Source: Maliibacterium massiliense (GTDB lineage: Bacteria > Bacillota > Clostridia > Christensenellales > Maliibacteriaceae). Taken from it: a stretch of DNA of 64,000 nucleotides. This document shows positions 9,221 through 19,197 of the stretch, piece after piece. Each line of letters begins with the position of its first letter. Within the stretch, counting starts at the first letter, position 1. The notes below the pieces were generated by a model, which was given only the letters and a program-made list of their open reading frames with translations, ran no database searches and had not been told where the DNA came from. A program made the translations under genes and the position numbers. The stretch covers positions 1,302,001 to 1,366,000 of the forward strand of contig NZ_LR026983.1 of assembly GCF_900604345.1 (NCBI RefSeq), in the 5' to 3' direction.

Positions 9221-9251
9221 AAGCCGCAGACTTTTTCAAAATCTGCGGCTT
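9221..9251 (-). terminator. Hairpin terminator
   Basis: AAGCCGCAGA/TCTGCGGCTT (9221-9230, 9242-9251), a perfect 10-bp stem; the T-rich side is on the minus strand. Confidence 0.55.
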
Positions 9252-9684
9252 GGCCTATGAGAAAAGGACACCACTTGCACGATGCCCTTTCTCGTCAACT
9301 ATTTAATTTTTTGTGTTCCCACACTCCATATCAATGACTACCGAAACGGTGATATAGTCCTCAATACGCTTATTACGGAATTTATCACCCTCTGCGTCAA
9401 ACACCACATGACGGGAAAAGTGCCTAAATCTAAGGATTTCTACAAGGTTTCTCTTTGTAGCAACACTATTGTCTCCACATGGCTTGAGAGGACAGAATGA
9501 ATGTCATTTGAGTACGTCCGTTCTCGGAAACATATCCACTTCGCTTTTGGCACTATCGGTATACGGGAACATATCCAATCTCTCTCTGGAATGTATACCA
9601 TACTTTTAAAAGGCAGAATAGCATTTTAACTTATGCTACCCTACCTATAACTAAACATTTACAGTTGCATGTGGCCTATTGTTT
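9252..9684. other. Decayed sequence between fragments
   Basis: On the minus strand a short open stretch ends FRNKRIEDYITVSVVIDMEC-type sequence near 9300, broken by stops and frameshifts upstream. It is a remnant of an unidentified gene. No intact gene is seen. Confidence 0.4.
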
Positions 9685-10715
<1,031 letters not shown>

Positions 10716-10776
10716 TTATATTATCTCCTGCATATTATTTTGCTTGAATTTCTATTTTGAATAGCATTCTAGGCAA

Positions 10777-10844
10777 TAAAAAATGCAGGCCTAAATCCAC
10801 AATGTGGCTTTTGGTCTGCATACATACAATTTGGAAACATTCAT
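10777..10844 (-). promoter_or_regulatory. Attenuator with possible leader peptide before mef-erm(G)
   Basis: On the minus strand a hairpin (stem ends TGCAG/CTGCA, inner CCACA/TGTGG, 10785-10820) is followed by a T-rich run (10784-10777), the form of an intrinsic terminator 60 bases before the mef start. An 18-codon frame (10844-10791, ending RPKATLWI) runs through the 5' half of the hairpin, so ribosome stalling could open it. The leader frame lacks a strong ribosome site. Confidence 0.55.
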
Positions 10845-11103
10845 ATTAAAGACATAGTTAAATAAAGGTATAGTTTAATAACCTATATCCTCACCGTAAC
10901 TAATGAATGCTCAATATCGTATAAATAAGCACAACAAAAAAGCCTATCATCGGGGATAGATTCTGCTTTTTTTATTGCCAGCTTATCTTAAACGCATTGA
11001 GGCTGTCATAGTTTCGGTTCCTCCTAAATTCTTATTTGGATCATCATATATTTTAACACAATAAGTCATTTTAAGCAACTTTTAAATTAAAAAATCCATT
11101 AAA

Positions 11104-11138
11104 AACCGCCAAATGGTGTTAGCCCTTAATTGGCGGTT
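11104..11138 (-). terminator. Terminator after the recombinase fragment
   Basis: AACCGCCAA/TTGGCGGTT (11104-11112, 11130-11138), followed by a T run on the minus strand, directly after the stop at 11145. Confidence 0.7.
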
Positions 11139-11144
11139 AATATT

Positions 11145-11662
11145 CTATATCTCTTCGTCAATCTCAATCCCAGACTTGAATTCAACGGTGAGCTTAGCTT
11201 CATATATCGTTACTTTTTCAATAAGCCGCCTTACCAACTGCTCATCATATTCCTCCAGTTCACGTGACTGTTTATTCAAGAAATCAGTCATTTCAGCGAT
11301 TCGTTGCCTTTTCCCTTCTCGATCTGCATTCTCTACAAGTGCATTTTGCTTTAACTCCCGAAGTCGATAAATTTCATCAGCCACATCTTCATAGTCATTT
11401 TTTGATTTTGCTTGTATAAGGAGCTGTTGTTGTAACTCTTCCAATCTTCTATCAATATCATCGGTGGTATTATCATTTTCTTCATTGAGGACGGTAGCTA
11501 TGTTTTTCTGTAACGTTGAGAGGAAGGGCTCTTTGTTAGTCAAAAGTTCGTTAATAGCCTTAACCACTGCTGCCTGTAATGTTTCCTCATTTATGGTAGG
11601 TGCCGTACATTCAGAGCCTTTTTCCTCTAAACGACTAACACATCTCCAAACAATAGACTTGT
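11145..11662 (-). pseudogene. C-terminal fragment of a serine recombinase
   Basis: The frame YKSIVWRCVSRLE...CTAPTINEE followed by a long charged coiled-coil is the zinc-ribbon end and C-terminus of a second large serine recombinase. The catalytic N-terminal domain is missing. It is fused at about 11662 to a phage capsid fragment in the same direction. Confidence 0.75.
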
Positions 11663-11973
11663 AAGATAAGCTTTCCATCTACACGCTGGCTCGCAAGGAA
11701 ACCAACCTGCCCTGTGGTTGCAAAAAGCTCGTTTAAACGTTTGAAAGAACGTCCCTGTCTATCGGCAATCCAATAATATCCGAAATCACCGAAGGCAATA
11801 GTTTTAGCTCCAGCTTCAATAATAGGAGCATAAGCAGAAGTGTAAACCGGACGATTCAGCAACGTATCTGGAGTACCTGCTGTTAAAGAAGGCTGCCACA
11901 GATATTGACCTTGACCGTCTTTCAGTTTACGGATTGCTTTTACTGTTGGCATATACAGACGTGTTTGATGCAA
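11663..11973 (-). pseudogene. Phage major capsid protein (HK97-type) C-terminal fragment
   Basis: The frame contains KLKDGQGQYLWQPSLTAG, a GTPDTLLNRPVYTS-like segment and FGDFGYYWIADRQG, the typical end of HK97-fold capsid proteins. The N-terminus is missing, a frameshift lies near 11973, and the extreme C-terminus is replaced by recombinase sequence. It is a prophage scrap. Confidence 0.7.
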
Positions 11974-12041
11974 TGGATAACCTCATCACTTACCGGATAG
12001 ATTCAGTTCGTAAGCAAGCACCATTAAAATTATTAATCCAG

Positions 12042-12294
12042 ATTTGAATATCAGTAAATTATGACCTCTCAACAGAGGTTACAGTGTTTTAATAAAATCC
12101 TCCAAAAGCCCTGAAAATAAAGGATTTATCGCAATGTATTCTCCTTATCTCTTTATACGGTTACACACAAGTTTACTCTTTCTCTCCTTGCTCATAAGGG
12201 CAAATACAAGGGCAAGAAAATCTCATAACAAGATATAACAGAGTGTGGCAATCGGGAAACTGTGATGTATGTGCGAATATATAATTTTGGAGGA
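12042..12294 (+). repeat. 253-bp direct repeat, copy 2
   Basis: Ungapped counterpart of 7924-8176. It precedes the second tnpV and contains the left core of the inner element at 12198-12215. Confidence 0.9.
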
Positions 12295-12301
12295 TTACAA
12301 A

Positions 12302-12682
12302 ATGAAACAGTACATCTACAACGAGCAAAACGGTCTTTGGTATGAGCTATGGGGCGATTATTATATCCCCTGCTTGGAACTACCAACCGAAAAAGAAGAA
12401 CGGCACATCGGCGTATGGGGGCAGCGGCATTTGCGGTATATCCGTGAGCATAAAAAGGCGCTTTATACCAGCCTTTTGACAAGCGGCAGGCTGCATTCCT
12501 ACCTTGCCGATGTTGAGGAACAGGCGCAGGAGCTGTTTGACCGTCTTATGAAGCAGCGGGCAGAGCGTGAGGGCATTACCGAAACGCTGAAAACCGACAA
12601 TCAAATGGAGTGGGTGCAGAGAATGAACGCCCTCCGGTTGGCGGTTACGGAAACCGTCAATGCCGAGGTGATCTTCGTATGA
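12302..12682 (+). CDS. Transposon-encoded protein TnpV, copy 2
   Basis: A 126-residue TnpV homologue (YELWGDYYIPCLELP, GVWGQRHLRYIRE, LLTSGRLHSYLAD), started at ATG 12302 after GGAGG. It is more GC-rich than copy 1 (8184-8561), so the two tnpV genes diverged in different backgrounds and are not a fresh duplication even though the upstream 253 bases are nearly identical. It overlaps the next ORF by ATGA. Confidence 0.8.
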   Translation: MKQYIYNEQNGLWYELWGDYYIPCLELPTEKEERHIGVWGQRHLRYIREHKKALYTSLLTSGRLHSYLADVEEQAQELFDRLMKQRAEREGITETLKTDNQMEWVQRMNALRLAVTETVNAEVIFV

Positions 12683-12825
12683 GAAAGAAGAAATACCACC
12701 TTTATTTGACGGCAGAAGAAAGACGGTATGTTTTTAACGCCCTGCTTGCGTACCGCAATAAGCTGCTGGCGCAGGGCAGATATACAGACCTTATAGACGA
12801 GGTAATGATAAAGCTGCAAAAATGA
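12679..12825 (+). CDS. Small conserved-looking protein, 48 residues
   Basis: The frame reads MRKKKYHLYLTAEERRY and ends LIDEVMIKLQK; it starts with ATGA overlapping the tnpV stop, which indicates translational coupling. It resembles short proteins that follow tnpV in other elements. Function is unknown. Confidence 0.6.
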   Translation: MRKKKYHLYLTAEERRYVFNALLAYRNKLLAQGRYTDLIDEVMIKLQK

Positions 12826-13160
12826 GCCTGTAACGCTTTCAGACGCAAAAACGAGGGGTAAGGGTACAAACACTTTGCCCCTCAAAGTTTAGGCTCTGGA
12901 AACGGCTTAAAATCACGCCTTTTTGACCTCTAAATGTCTACACGGCGGAATAGATGATTCGACCTGAATTGTTGATAGCGCACCCCATTTTTTCTCGAAT
13001 AGAGGTTGAAAATCAGCGGGATTTGTGATAAAATTTATATGTATATTTATGTTCAGAAAGGGGCTTGACAAAAATGGCGGCAGGAAGCACACTGGTAGCA
13101 AGCAAGCACAGCATAACTGCGCCCTTTTTCCTTGTCAAGAGTACAATCGCATATTTTTCA

Positions 13161-13205
13161 AAGGCGTATTCCGCCCGTTTTTATACGGATGGGGTACGCC
13201 TTTTT
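13161..13205 (+). terminator. Hairpin terminator before the TetR gene
   Basis: AAGGCGTA/TACGCCTT (13161-13168, 13195-13202), with further inner pairing, followed by TTTTT. The 460 bases between 12826 and 13286 hold another GAGGGG/CCCCTC hairpin near 12853-12883 but no gene I can support. Confidence 0.6.
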
Positions 13206-13286
13206 GTGTTGCCTGATAAACAGTACAATTTTTTTCTCATAGAATTTACCGCTTAGTCAATCAAAAAAAGCAGGAGGTGAATTATA

Positions 13287-13889
13287 TTGCAAGAAAAAGG
13301 GATCCCGGAAAGGCGTACAGCATTTCTGGAAACCTGCTTTGATACTTTTTGTGAAAACGGATTGGAAAACACGAGTTTGAAAATGCTTGCAGATGCTTGT
13401 GGGGTTACCAATGGGAGCTTACTTTATTATTTTGAAAGTAAGGATAATCTTGTAATCGAAGCCACTGCCCACTGTATGGCAAAGGTGGAAGACGACTTTA
13501 TGGCACAGGCCCCCACCAGTTTTGCTGACATCGAACGATTTTTGCGGGAAATGCCTTATCTCACTGCAAAACTCCACGGAGCAAAATACCGCTTTATGTA
13601 TCAGGTGTATGCAAGCCCAAAGTACCGGGAATACGGCAAGGAATTTTTCAAAGGTGTTAATATCAGGTATCACAATTATGCCGAACTGCTTTCCGGCAAA
13701 CTGGGGATGCCCACAGATTTTATCCAGGGCATGACCTATCTGTTTGTCCGTGCCTGTGTTCATTATGCGCTGTTTGAGGACGAGGACTATCTACAGTTAC
13801 AGTTAAATGCAATTCGTACTTCCCTGCGGGCATTTATTGCCATGAAAACAGGGAGTGAAAATTGGAAAGCAGGTGGTGCCCATGAGTAA
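13287..13889 (+). CDS. TetR-family transcriptional regulator
   Basis: A 200-residue regulator with a TTG start behind AGGAGGTG. The N-terminal helix-turn-helix (LADACGVTNGSLLYYFESKDNL, split as LADACGVTNGS and YYFESKDNL) is a standard TetR DNA-binding domain. The rest is a helical ligand/dimer domain with no assigned ligand. It overlaps the next gene by eight bases and probably controls the three-gene unit with the Cys-containing protein and the surface protein. Confidence 0.88.
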   Translation: MQEKGIPERRTAFLETCFDTFCENGLENTSLKMLADACGVTNGSLLYYFESKDNLVIEATAHCMAKVEDDFMAQAPTSFADIERFLREMPYLTAKLHGAKYRFMYQVYASPKYREYGKEFFKGVNIRYHNYAELLSGKLGMPTDFIQGMTYLFVRACVHYALFEDEDYLQLQLNAIRTSLRAFIAMKTGSENWKAGGAHE

Positions 13890-14214
13890 AATCAATCGCT
13901 ATGAATATGAGGGGAAGGTGATAGAGATTCCTTTGCGATGGGACGAACACTCTAAAAAAGAAATCGAGGATTACAGTTTGTTTATAGAACAATCCCCGAT
14001 CTACACCCCAGAGGGACGTCCTATTCTTCTGACCATTGAGGATGCCTGTCCTCACGCCGTCATGGTAGATGATGATCCCGCAAGTATTGACTGCGGTTCC
14101 TGTATCTACTTCCGGCAGCCAGCCGAATCCATTTTGGGCGTCTGCCATAATGAAAAAATGCGCTCCGGTTCGGGAAATGAACATGAGTGCAAGTACGAGG
14201 AGGAAACATTATGA
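13882..14214 (+). CDS. Small acidic protein with CxxC-type motif
   Basis: A 110-residue protein starting at ATG 13882 after AGGTGG. It contains DCGSCIYFRQPAES and a later VCHNEK ... HECKYEE, four to five Cys that could bind a metal. There is no signal peptide. It is placed in one operon by overlaps with TetR (8 bases) and with the surface protein (ATGA at 14211). I do not recognise the family. Confidence 0.6.
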   Translation: MSKINRYEYEGKVIEIPLRWDEHSKKEIEDYSLFIEQSPIYTPEGRPILLTIEDACPHAVMVDDDPASIDCGSCIYFRQPAESILGVCHNEKMRSGSGNEHECKYEEETL

Positions 14215-17045
14215 AAAAACGATTATTTGCGGCTTTTGTCAGTCTGTGCATAATCATGTCCATGTTGCCAACGATGGTGTTCGCCGAAGGCGTACAGGAT
14301 AGCGGCATTGTCACAAGCGAAAGCGGTCTGTGTGAACACCACACCCAGCATGACGAAAGCTGCGGTTATACCGAGGGGACGGCGGAAATTCCCTGTTCCC
14401 ATGAACACAACGAGAATTGTGGCGGGCTGACCGACCCGGAAGCCTGCAATCACACCCACGACAAAGCCTGCGACTTTGTTCCCGCCACAGAGGGAACGCC
14501 CTGCACCTTTGTTTGTGAAGTCTGCAACGCACAGGACAGCGGGAACCCGGCAACTCCGTCCGACGCACAGCCGGAAGAATGTACCTGTGAAACCCTCTGC
14601 ACCGGGGAAGAAATCAATGGGGATTGCCCTGTCTGCTCTGCGGAGGGTGCCGAGCTGGATAAGGTTTGCGTCGGTGCAGCTCCTATGCTGCCCGTCACGG
14701 TGCTGGCGGCAGGAGAGCACGACAGTCACAGCAACAACTGGATGGAGTTTACGGCTGGCACCACCACCCTATCCGGCGGCAGCTACTACCTGTCCGGCGA
14801 TGTAGAGTACTCCGGCACCGAGTCCATCACCGTCAGCGGCGAGGTGATCCTCTGCCTCAACGACCATAAGCTGGATCTGAAGGGGCGGCGCATTTCCGTG
14901 GGCAGCGGCGCAAGTTTTACCCTGTGCGACTGCTCCACCGGCGGCGTCCTCACCGGCGGTTCTGATTCTGCCAGAAATGGCGGCGGGGTGTATGTGGCCG
15001 GCGGCGGCACCTTTACAATGACCGGCGGCAGCATTGCCGGCAATACCGCCGCTGCCGGCGGCGGGGTGTATGTGGACGAAGGCGGCACCTTCACTATGGC
15101 GGGCGGCAGCATCAACAACAACAAGGCCACCTCAGGTGGAGGTGGAGGGGTGATGGTTAACTTAGGCACCTTTACCCTGTCCGGCGGCTCCATTACCGGC
15201 AATGCCACTAACGACGAAACTTACGGTTCCGGCGGCGGGGTGTGTCTATACGGCACCTTTTATCTGTCCGGTGATTCCATTATTCAAAACAATACGAAGG
15301 CTGGTAGCACTGATAACCTGTATTTAGGATGGCAAACAATCAACATCACCGGACCGCTGGGCGAAAACGCGCACATTGGCGTAACCGCAGAAAATGTCCC
15401 CCGCAGTTTCATCAGCGGGTGGAGCAACAATATGGTGGGCGAAAACCCGGCGGACTACTTCTCCTCCGACGGTGACGCCTGTGGCATTGGTCTGAACGCC
15501 AACGGGGATGTGGTGCTGGGCAGCCTGTGCACCACCATAACCCTGAACCCGAACGGCGGTGCCCTCCCGGAATATTCTCTCGTGGCGGGGGCAGCCCTGC
15601 CCATTCCCACCAAAACCGGCTATACCTTCGCCGGATGGTATGAGAACCAAGAGTTCAGCGGTGACCCGGTGACGGACGTTCCCACTGACAGTACCAAGAA
15701 TCTGAACTTCTATGCCAAGTGGACGGCCAACACCTACACCGTAATCTTTGATGCCAACGGCGGCAGCGTAAACCCAACCAGCGCCGTGACTGTGGCTGGA
15801 AAACTGACAAGCCTGCCTACTCCGACCTACGATGGCTATGACTTCATCGGCTGGTACACGCAGAAAGACGGCGGAGAAAAAGTTACTACCGACACGGTCT
15901 TTGCCATGGACAGTACCATTTATGCCCATTGGTCGAACATTCCTGTTACCAGTTTGGAGCTGAACAAGGGCACCCTGACTATACAGGAAAAAGACAGCGA
16001 TACCCTGACCGTTACCGTAAAGCCTGCGGATGCCACCAATCAAGATGTAACTTGGGAAAGCAGCAACACCAGCATTGCCACGGTAAGTGAAGATGGAACA
16101 GTGACTGCCATAAGCGCAGGCAACGCCACGATTACCGCCACAGCTGCGGACGGCAGTGGAATTAGCGCCTCTTGCACATTGACAGTGACGCATGGCAAGA
16201 TGGTACAGACGCCAAAGAAAGATGCCACCTGCACAGTGGATGGAACCGAGGAATACTGGATGTGCGAAATCTGCGGGAAGCATTTCGAAGATGAAAGCGG
16301 TACAATTCCAACGACCCCTGAAGAAAATAAAATTCAGGCCACCGGTCACAGCTATGGCGAACCGGTCTGGAACTGGTCGGAGGATGGGAAAACCTGCACC
16401 GTGACATTTACTTGTGAAAAGGATGAAACCCATAAGGAAACTCCGAAAGTAATTGTAACATCGGCAGAAAAGACCCCTGGCACCTGCACGGAAACAGGTG
16501 TAACCACTTATACAGCAACCGTTGAATTTAACGGCCAGACCTACACAGATACGAAGGATCTGACAGACATTCCTGCCACCGGCCACAGCTATGACAATGG
16601 CAAATGTACTGTCTGCGGTGCGATTGCTTCCGATTTCAAGGTCATCATCACAGCCGGGGCAAACGGTAGCTGGCAAAAAGGCACAAAGGACGGTCTTACC
16701 TTTACTTCCAATGCAGCTTATAAACACTTCCAGAAGGTACAGGTAGACGGCAAAGACCTGGATGCTTCCAACTACACAGTAAAGGAAGGCAGCACCATTG
16801 TCAATTTGAAAACTGAATATCTGGAAACTCTGTCTGTCGGCAAGCACACGCTGGCGATTGTTTCCGAAACCGGTACGGCTACAACGGAGTTTACCGTTAA
16901 GGCGGCGGCTGTTACTGACGATACCCAATCGCCGCAGACCGGCGATGACAGCAATATCGCCCTTTGGATTGCGGTACTGCTTGCAGCGGGCACTGCCCTG
17001 ACCGGCACAGCCGTTTACAGCCGCAAGAGAAAATATAGCAAATAA
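14211..17045 (+). CDS. Large sortase-anchored surface protein with InlB-type repeats
   Basis: A 944-residue exported protein; ATG 14211 is preferred to an upstream frame because AGGAGGAAAC precedes it. A signal peptide ends near VFA-EG. A Cys/His-rich region follows (HTQHDESCGY, HEHNENCGG, HTHDKACDF, about 30-150), then Gly-rich repeats of GGGVYV and FTMTGGS type (about 250-390). Two Listeria-Bacteroides InlB B-repeats follow (GYTFAGWYENQ, GYDFIGWYTQKDG), then a Big2 Ig-like domain (VTWESSNTSIATVSEDG), CxxC repeats, and the sorting signal SPQTGDD with a membrane helix and RKRK tail. It is likely an adhesin displayed by the inner element's host. Confidence 0.88.
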   Translation: MKKRLFAAFVSLCIIMSMLPTMVFAEGVQDSGIVTSESGLCEHHTQHDESCGYTEGTAEIPCSHEHNENCGGLTDPEACNHTHDKACDFVPATEGTPCTFVCEVCNAQDSGNPATPSDAQPEECTCETLCTGEEINGDCPVCSAEGAELDKVCVGAAPMLPVTVLAAGEHDSHSNNWMEFTAGTTTLSGGSYYLSGDVEYSGTESITVSGEVILCLNDHKLDLKGRRISVGSGASFTLCDCSTGGVLTGGSDSARNGGGVYVAGGGTFTMTGGSIAGNTAAAGGGVYVDEGGTFTMAGGSINNNKATSGGGGGVMVNLGTFTLSGGSITGNATNDETYGSGGGVCLYGTFYLSGDSIIQNNTKAGSTDNLYLGWQTINITGPLGENAHIGVTAENVPRSFISGWSNNMVGENPADYFSSDGDACGIGLNANGDVVLGSLCTTITLNPNGGALPEYSLVAGAALPIPTKTGYTFAGWYENQEFSGDPVTDVPTDSTKNLNFYAKWTANTYTVIFDANGGSVNPTSAVTVAGKLTSLPTPTYDGYDFIGWYTQKDGGEKVTTDTVFAMDSTIYAHWSNIPVTSLELNKGTLTIQEKDSDTLTVTVKPADATNQDVTWESSNTSIATVSEDGTVTAISAGNATITATAADGSGISASCTLTVTHGKMVQTPKKDATCTVDGTEEYWMCEICGKHFEDESGTIPTTPEENKIQATGHSYGEPVWNWSEDGKTCTVTFTCEKDETHKETPKVIVTSAEKTPGTCTETGVTTYTATVEFNGQTYTDTKDLTDIPATGHSYDNGKCTVCGAIASDFKVIITAGANGSWQKGTKDGLTFTSNAAYKHFQKVQVDGKDLDASNYTVKEGSTIVNLKTEYLETLSVGKHTLAIVSETGTATTEFTVKAAAVTDDTQSPQTGDDSNIALWIAVLLAAGTALTGTAVYSRKRKYSK

Positions 17046-17058
17046 ATCCATATATAAC

Positions 17059-17097
17059 ATGCGCTCTGTGGAAGAAAGCCACGGGGCGCATTCTTTA
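17059..17097 (+). terminator. Terminator after the surface protein gene
   Basis: ATGCGC/GCGCAT (17059-17064, 17086-17091) with inner GTGG/CCAC pairing, followed by a weak T-rich tail. Confidence 0.5.
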
Positions 17098-17142
17098 TGT
17101 ATGCACCGCAGGAAGCCTGCGGTGTTGTTTTCGATGTGAAAG

Positions 17143-18567
17143 CTATCGTTCCCTGTCGTGGGTTTTGGGCTTTGGCTTTTGCCTTCTGCCCTCCGCCTGA
17201 AGCTGGCGCAGGCGCTTCAGCACGCTCTCCCGCCGGGGCGGCTTTGCCTGCTCTTTTTGGGCGGGTTTCTGTTTTTCCCTGACCTGCCGCTCCCATGCGG
17301 CAAGGTCACGGTTGTACTGCTCCACAACAGCCTCCGCCTTGCGGTAGGTTGTCATGAACGCCTGCACATCGGGATAACCGTCCTCTTTCAGAACATCGGG
17401 CAGTTTATCCAGATTTTCAGCGATTTCCTTTTCTGTCCGCTGTATCTGCTCTGTGAGCGCCTTGCGCTCCTTACCTTTGAAAATCCCTTTTGTTTCGGCA
17501 AGCTGCTGTTTCAGTTTCGGAAGTACCGTGTCCTGCAAATGCCGGATTTCTTTTGCCTTATCCTGCGCCTTTATCATCAGCTTTTGCATGGTGCGGAACT
17601 CTGCCATATCTATCTCAAGGACAGGCTTCGGCGGCATATCGTGTTCACGGATTAGGTTTTGCAGGAAGTCCTTTGCCTTGTTTACGATACTGCGGAACAG
17701 ATTGGGAAGCCAGCCCTTGCTTTTGATAGACTGGCTCGTTTTTTCGTGTATCTCTGTCCGCTTGACTTCTAAAATCTTTGCTTCGGAGATACCCGATAAT
17801 AACGCCATATCCGCTGTCCTGTTCCATTCCTGCCTTGCGGCATTGTCGGCTTTGATTTCGTCCTCTTTGGGATTGTTCTTGCCGATTTTCTTGGTCGGCA
17901 GATAGACGCTGTTTTTATCAAATACCTTTAAGTGCTGCTCAGGATCAGAGATATGGCGGTTGATAAGTTCCGTATACACTTCCTTTATCTCCCGGAGAAA
18001 AGGCTCTCCCTTAAAGCGTGTATCTTTGGTAGTAAACAGATGGCTTTCGTATACCTCGCCCTTTTTGATAACGGTACAGCCTTTCCGTATCTGCCCGTCC
18101 TCCCCCGTGATTTCCTTTTTGGTGCGGACACGCTTTCCAGTCTCGTCAAAGAACACGCTGCGGGAAGCAATTTTCACATCAGGTTCGGGGAGCAGTTTCC
18201 TCTCGCTGAAAATCAGATGGATATGATAATTCGTCTTGCGCTTGTTGTGGTGGAGGGCGGACACGCACTCCACACCGTACCGCCTGCGGAACTCCTCTGT
18301 AAAGTCCGTGAGTACCTGCTGCGGCTCGTATTGCGTATAGATTTCGGGCAAGGCGATAATCAGTTCCCTTGCTTCGATACATTTACCCTCTGTGCCGCTG
18401 CGCTGAAACTCCTGCTGGCTTTCCCTTGCAAGATTGCTCCAAAAGGTGCTGTCGGCGGTGCGGTAGGTGGCATAGAGATTTTCCTGCCTTGCTTGGCTCG
18501 TGATATACGATATTCGCCCTTTGACATTGGGCAGTTTTGACATCTGGATAAAACTGTGTCTCGGCAT
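17143..18567 (-). CDS. MobA/MobL-type relaxase of the inner element
   Basis: A 474-residue relaxase. The N-terminal domain contains the metal-binding motif YHIHLIFSER (about residues 113-122), preceded by ALHHNKRKTN. The C-terminal half is charged and coiled-coil (KAKEIRHLQDTVLPKLKQQ) and ends in a Lys/Arg-rich tail. It differs clearly from the MobV protein at 4366-5310. It starts at ATG 18567; hairpins 130-185 bases upstream (18701-18751) are a candidate oriT. No coupling protein or secretion genes are present, so it would depend on a helper element. Confidence 0.85.
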   Translation of the reverse strand: MPRHSFIQMSKLPNVKGRISYITSQARQENLYATYRTADSTFWSNLARESQQEFQRSGTEGKCIEARELIIALPEIYTQYEPQQVLTDFTEEFRRRYGVECVSALHHNKRKTNYHIHLIFSERKLLPEPDVKIASRSVFFDETGKRVRTKKEITGEDGQIRKGCTVIKKGEVYESHLFTTKDTRFKGEPFLREIKEVYTELINRHISDPEQHLKVFDKNSVYLPTKKIGKNNPKEDEIKADNAARQEWNRTADMALLSGISEAKILEVKRTEIHEKTSQSIKSKGWLPNLFRSIVNKAKDFLQNLIREHDMPPKPVLEIDMAEFRTMQKLMIKAQDKAKEIRHLQDTVLPKLKQQLAETKGIFKGKERKALTEQIQRTEKEIAENLDKLPDVLKEDGYPDVQAFMTTYRKAEAVVEQYNRDLAAWERQVREKQKPAQKEQAKPPRRESVLKRLRQLQAEGRRQKPKPKTHDRER

Positions 18568-18700
18568 ACATCATCTCCGTTTTCTGTTGTCAAGGTGCGT
18601 CCTTTTTTGCAACCGTTTACGGTTGCGGCTGTCGCTGCGGCAGCGGTGACAGCCCCGTATCATACGCCGCAGGCGATTGATGCGGAAGCCCCCTGCAAGG

Positions 18701-18751
18701 GCGAAATACCCGGAGTACAAACCGCAGGTTTGTGCAAGGGGTGTATTTCGC
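18701..18751. other. Candidate oriT of the inner element
   Basis: Nested perfect inverted repeats: GCGAAATAC/GTATTTCGC (18701-18709, 18743-18751) outside and ACAAACC/GGTTTGT (18717-18723, 18727-18733) inside. They lie upstream of the relaxase on its 5' side. Confidence 0.45.
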
Positions 18752-18800
18752 TCTCAAACGCCGAGGGCTTAGGGTTACTTTCCGAAAAGAGAGTGGATGG

Positions 18801-19016
18801 TCATTCCACTCTGCGGACATCATCGGGCTTCAGAAGATTTCTTCCCTGATTGACCGTCAGAAACCGTTCCAGCGTGTCCCTGCGGATAATGGTCTTGCGC
18901 CCCACTTTGAGGACGGGCAGCTTTCCCCATTCCACCAGCTTCCGCATGGTGTTCCTGCCGATACCCGTACATTCTGCGGCTTCCTCTATGGTAAGTCCCA
19001 TTTTGACTGCGCTCAT
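18801..19016 (-). CDS. Excisionase-like helix-turn-helix protein
   Basis: A 71-residue protein, ATG 19016 after GGAGGT. The pattern LTIEEAAECTGIGRNTMRKLVEWGKLPVLKVGRKTIIRR (given here by its parts EEAAECTGIGRNTMRKLV and GKLPVLKVGRK) is a MerR/Xis-like winged helix. Such proteins direct the integrase toward excision. It is divergent from the XRE gene across a shared operator region. Confidence 0.8.
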   Translation of the reverse strand: MSAVKMGLTIEEAAECTGIGRNTMRKLVEWGKLPVLKVGRKTIIRRDTLERFLTVNQGRNLLKPDDVRRVE

Positions 19017-19036
19017 TCTATCAACCTCCTTTTTGA

Positions 19037-19178
19037 ATACTTATTTTGCAACTACTGTTTTATCATTATACTTATTCTGCCATCTCTTGTCAACCCATTT
19101 TGCAACCATACACAGTTTATTTACAACTTTTATTGAGATAAGGGTTGCAAAATAAGTATCAGCGTGTTATACTGATAC
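19037..19178. promoter_or_regulatory. Divergent promoters with 16-bp inverted-repeat operators
   Basis: A perfect 16-bp inverted repeat ATACTTATTTTGCAAC / GTTGCAAAATAAGTAT occupies 19037-19052 and 19144-19159. Minus-strand promoter: TTGACA (19093-19088), 17 bases, TATAAT (19070-19065), driving xis. Plus-strand promoter: TTGCAA (19145-19150), 17 bases, TATACT (19168-19173), driving the XRE gene. A 7-bp repeat GTATCAG/CTGATAC (19156-19162, 19172-19178) overlaps the latter's -10 box. This looks like a genetic switch for excision. Confidence 0.75.
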
Positions 19179-19197
19179 CAGTCAGGAGGTGAACACC

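Noticed and set aside
15324..17060. 578-codon open frame on the minus strand opposite the surface-protein gene
   Set aside because: The plus-strand protein has signal peptide, recognised repeats and a sorting signal; the antisense frame has no ribosome site and no recognisable domain.
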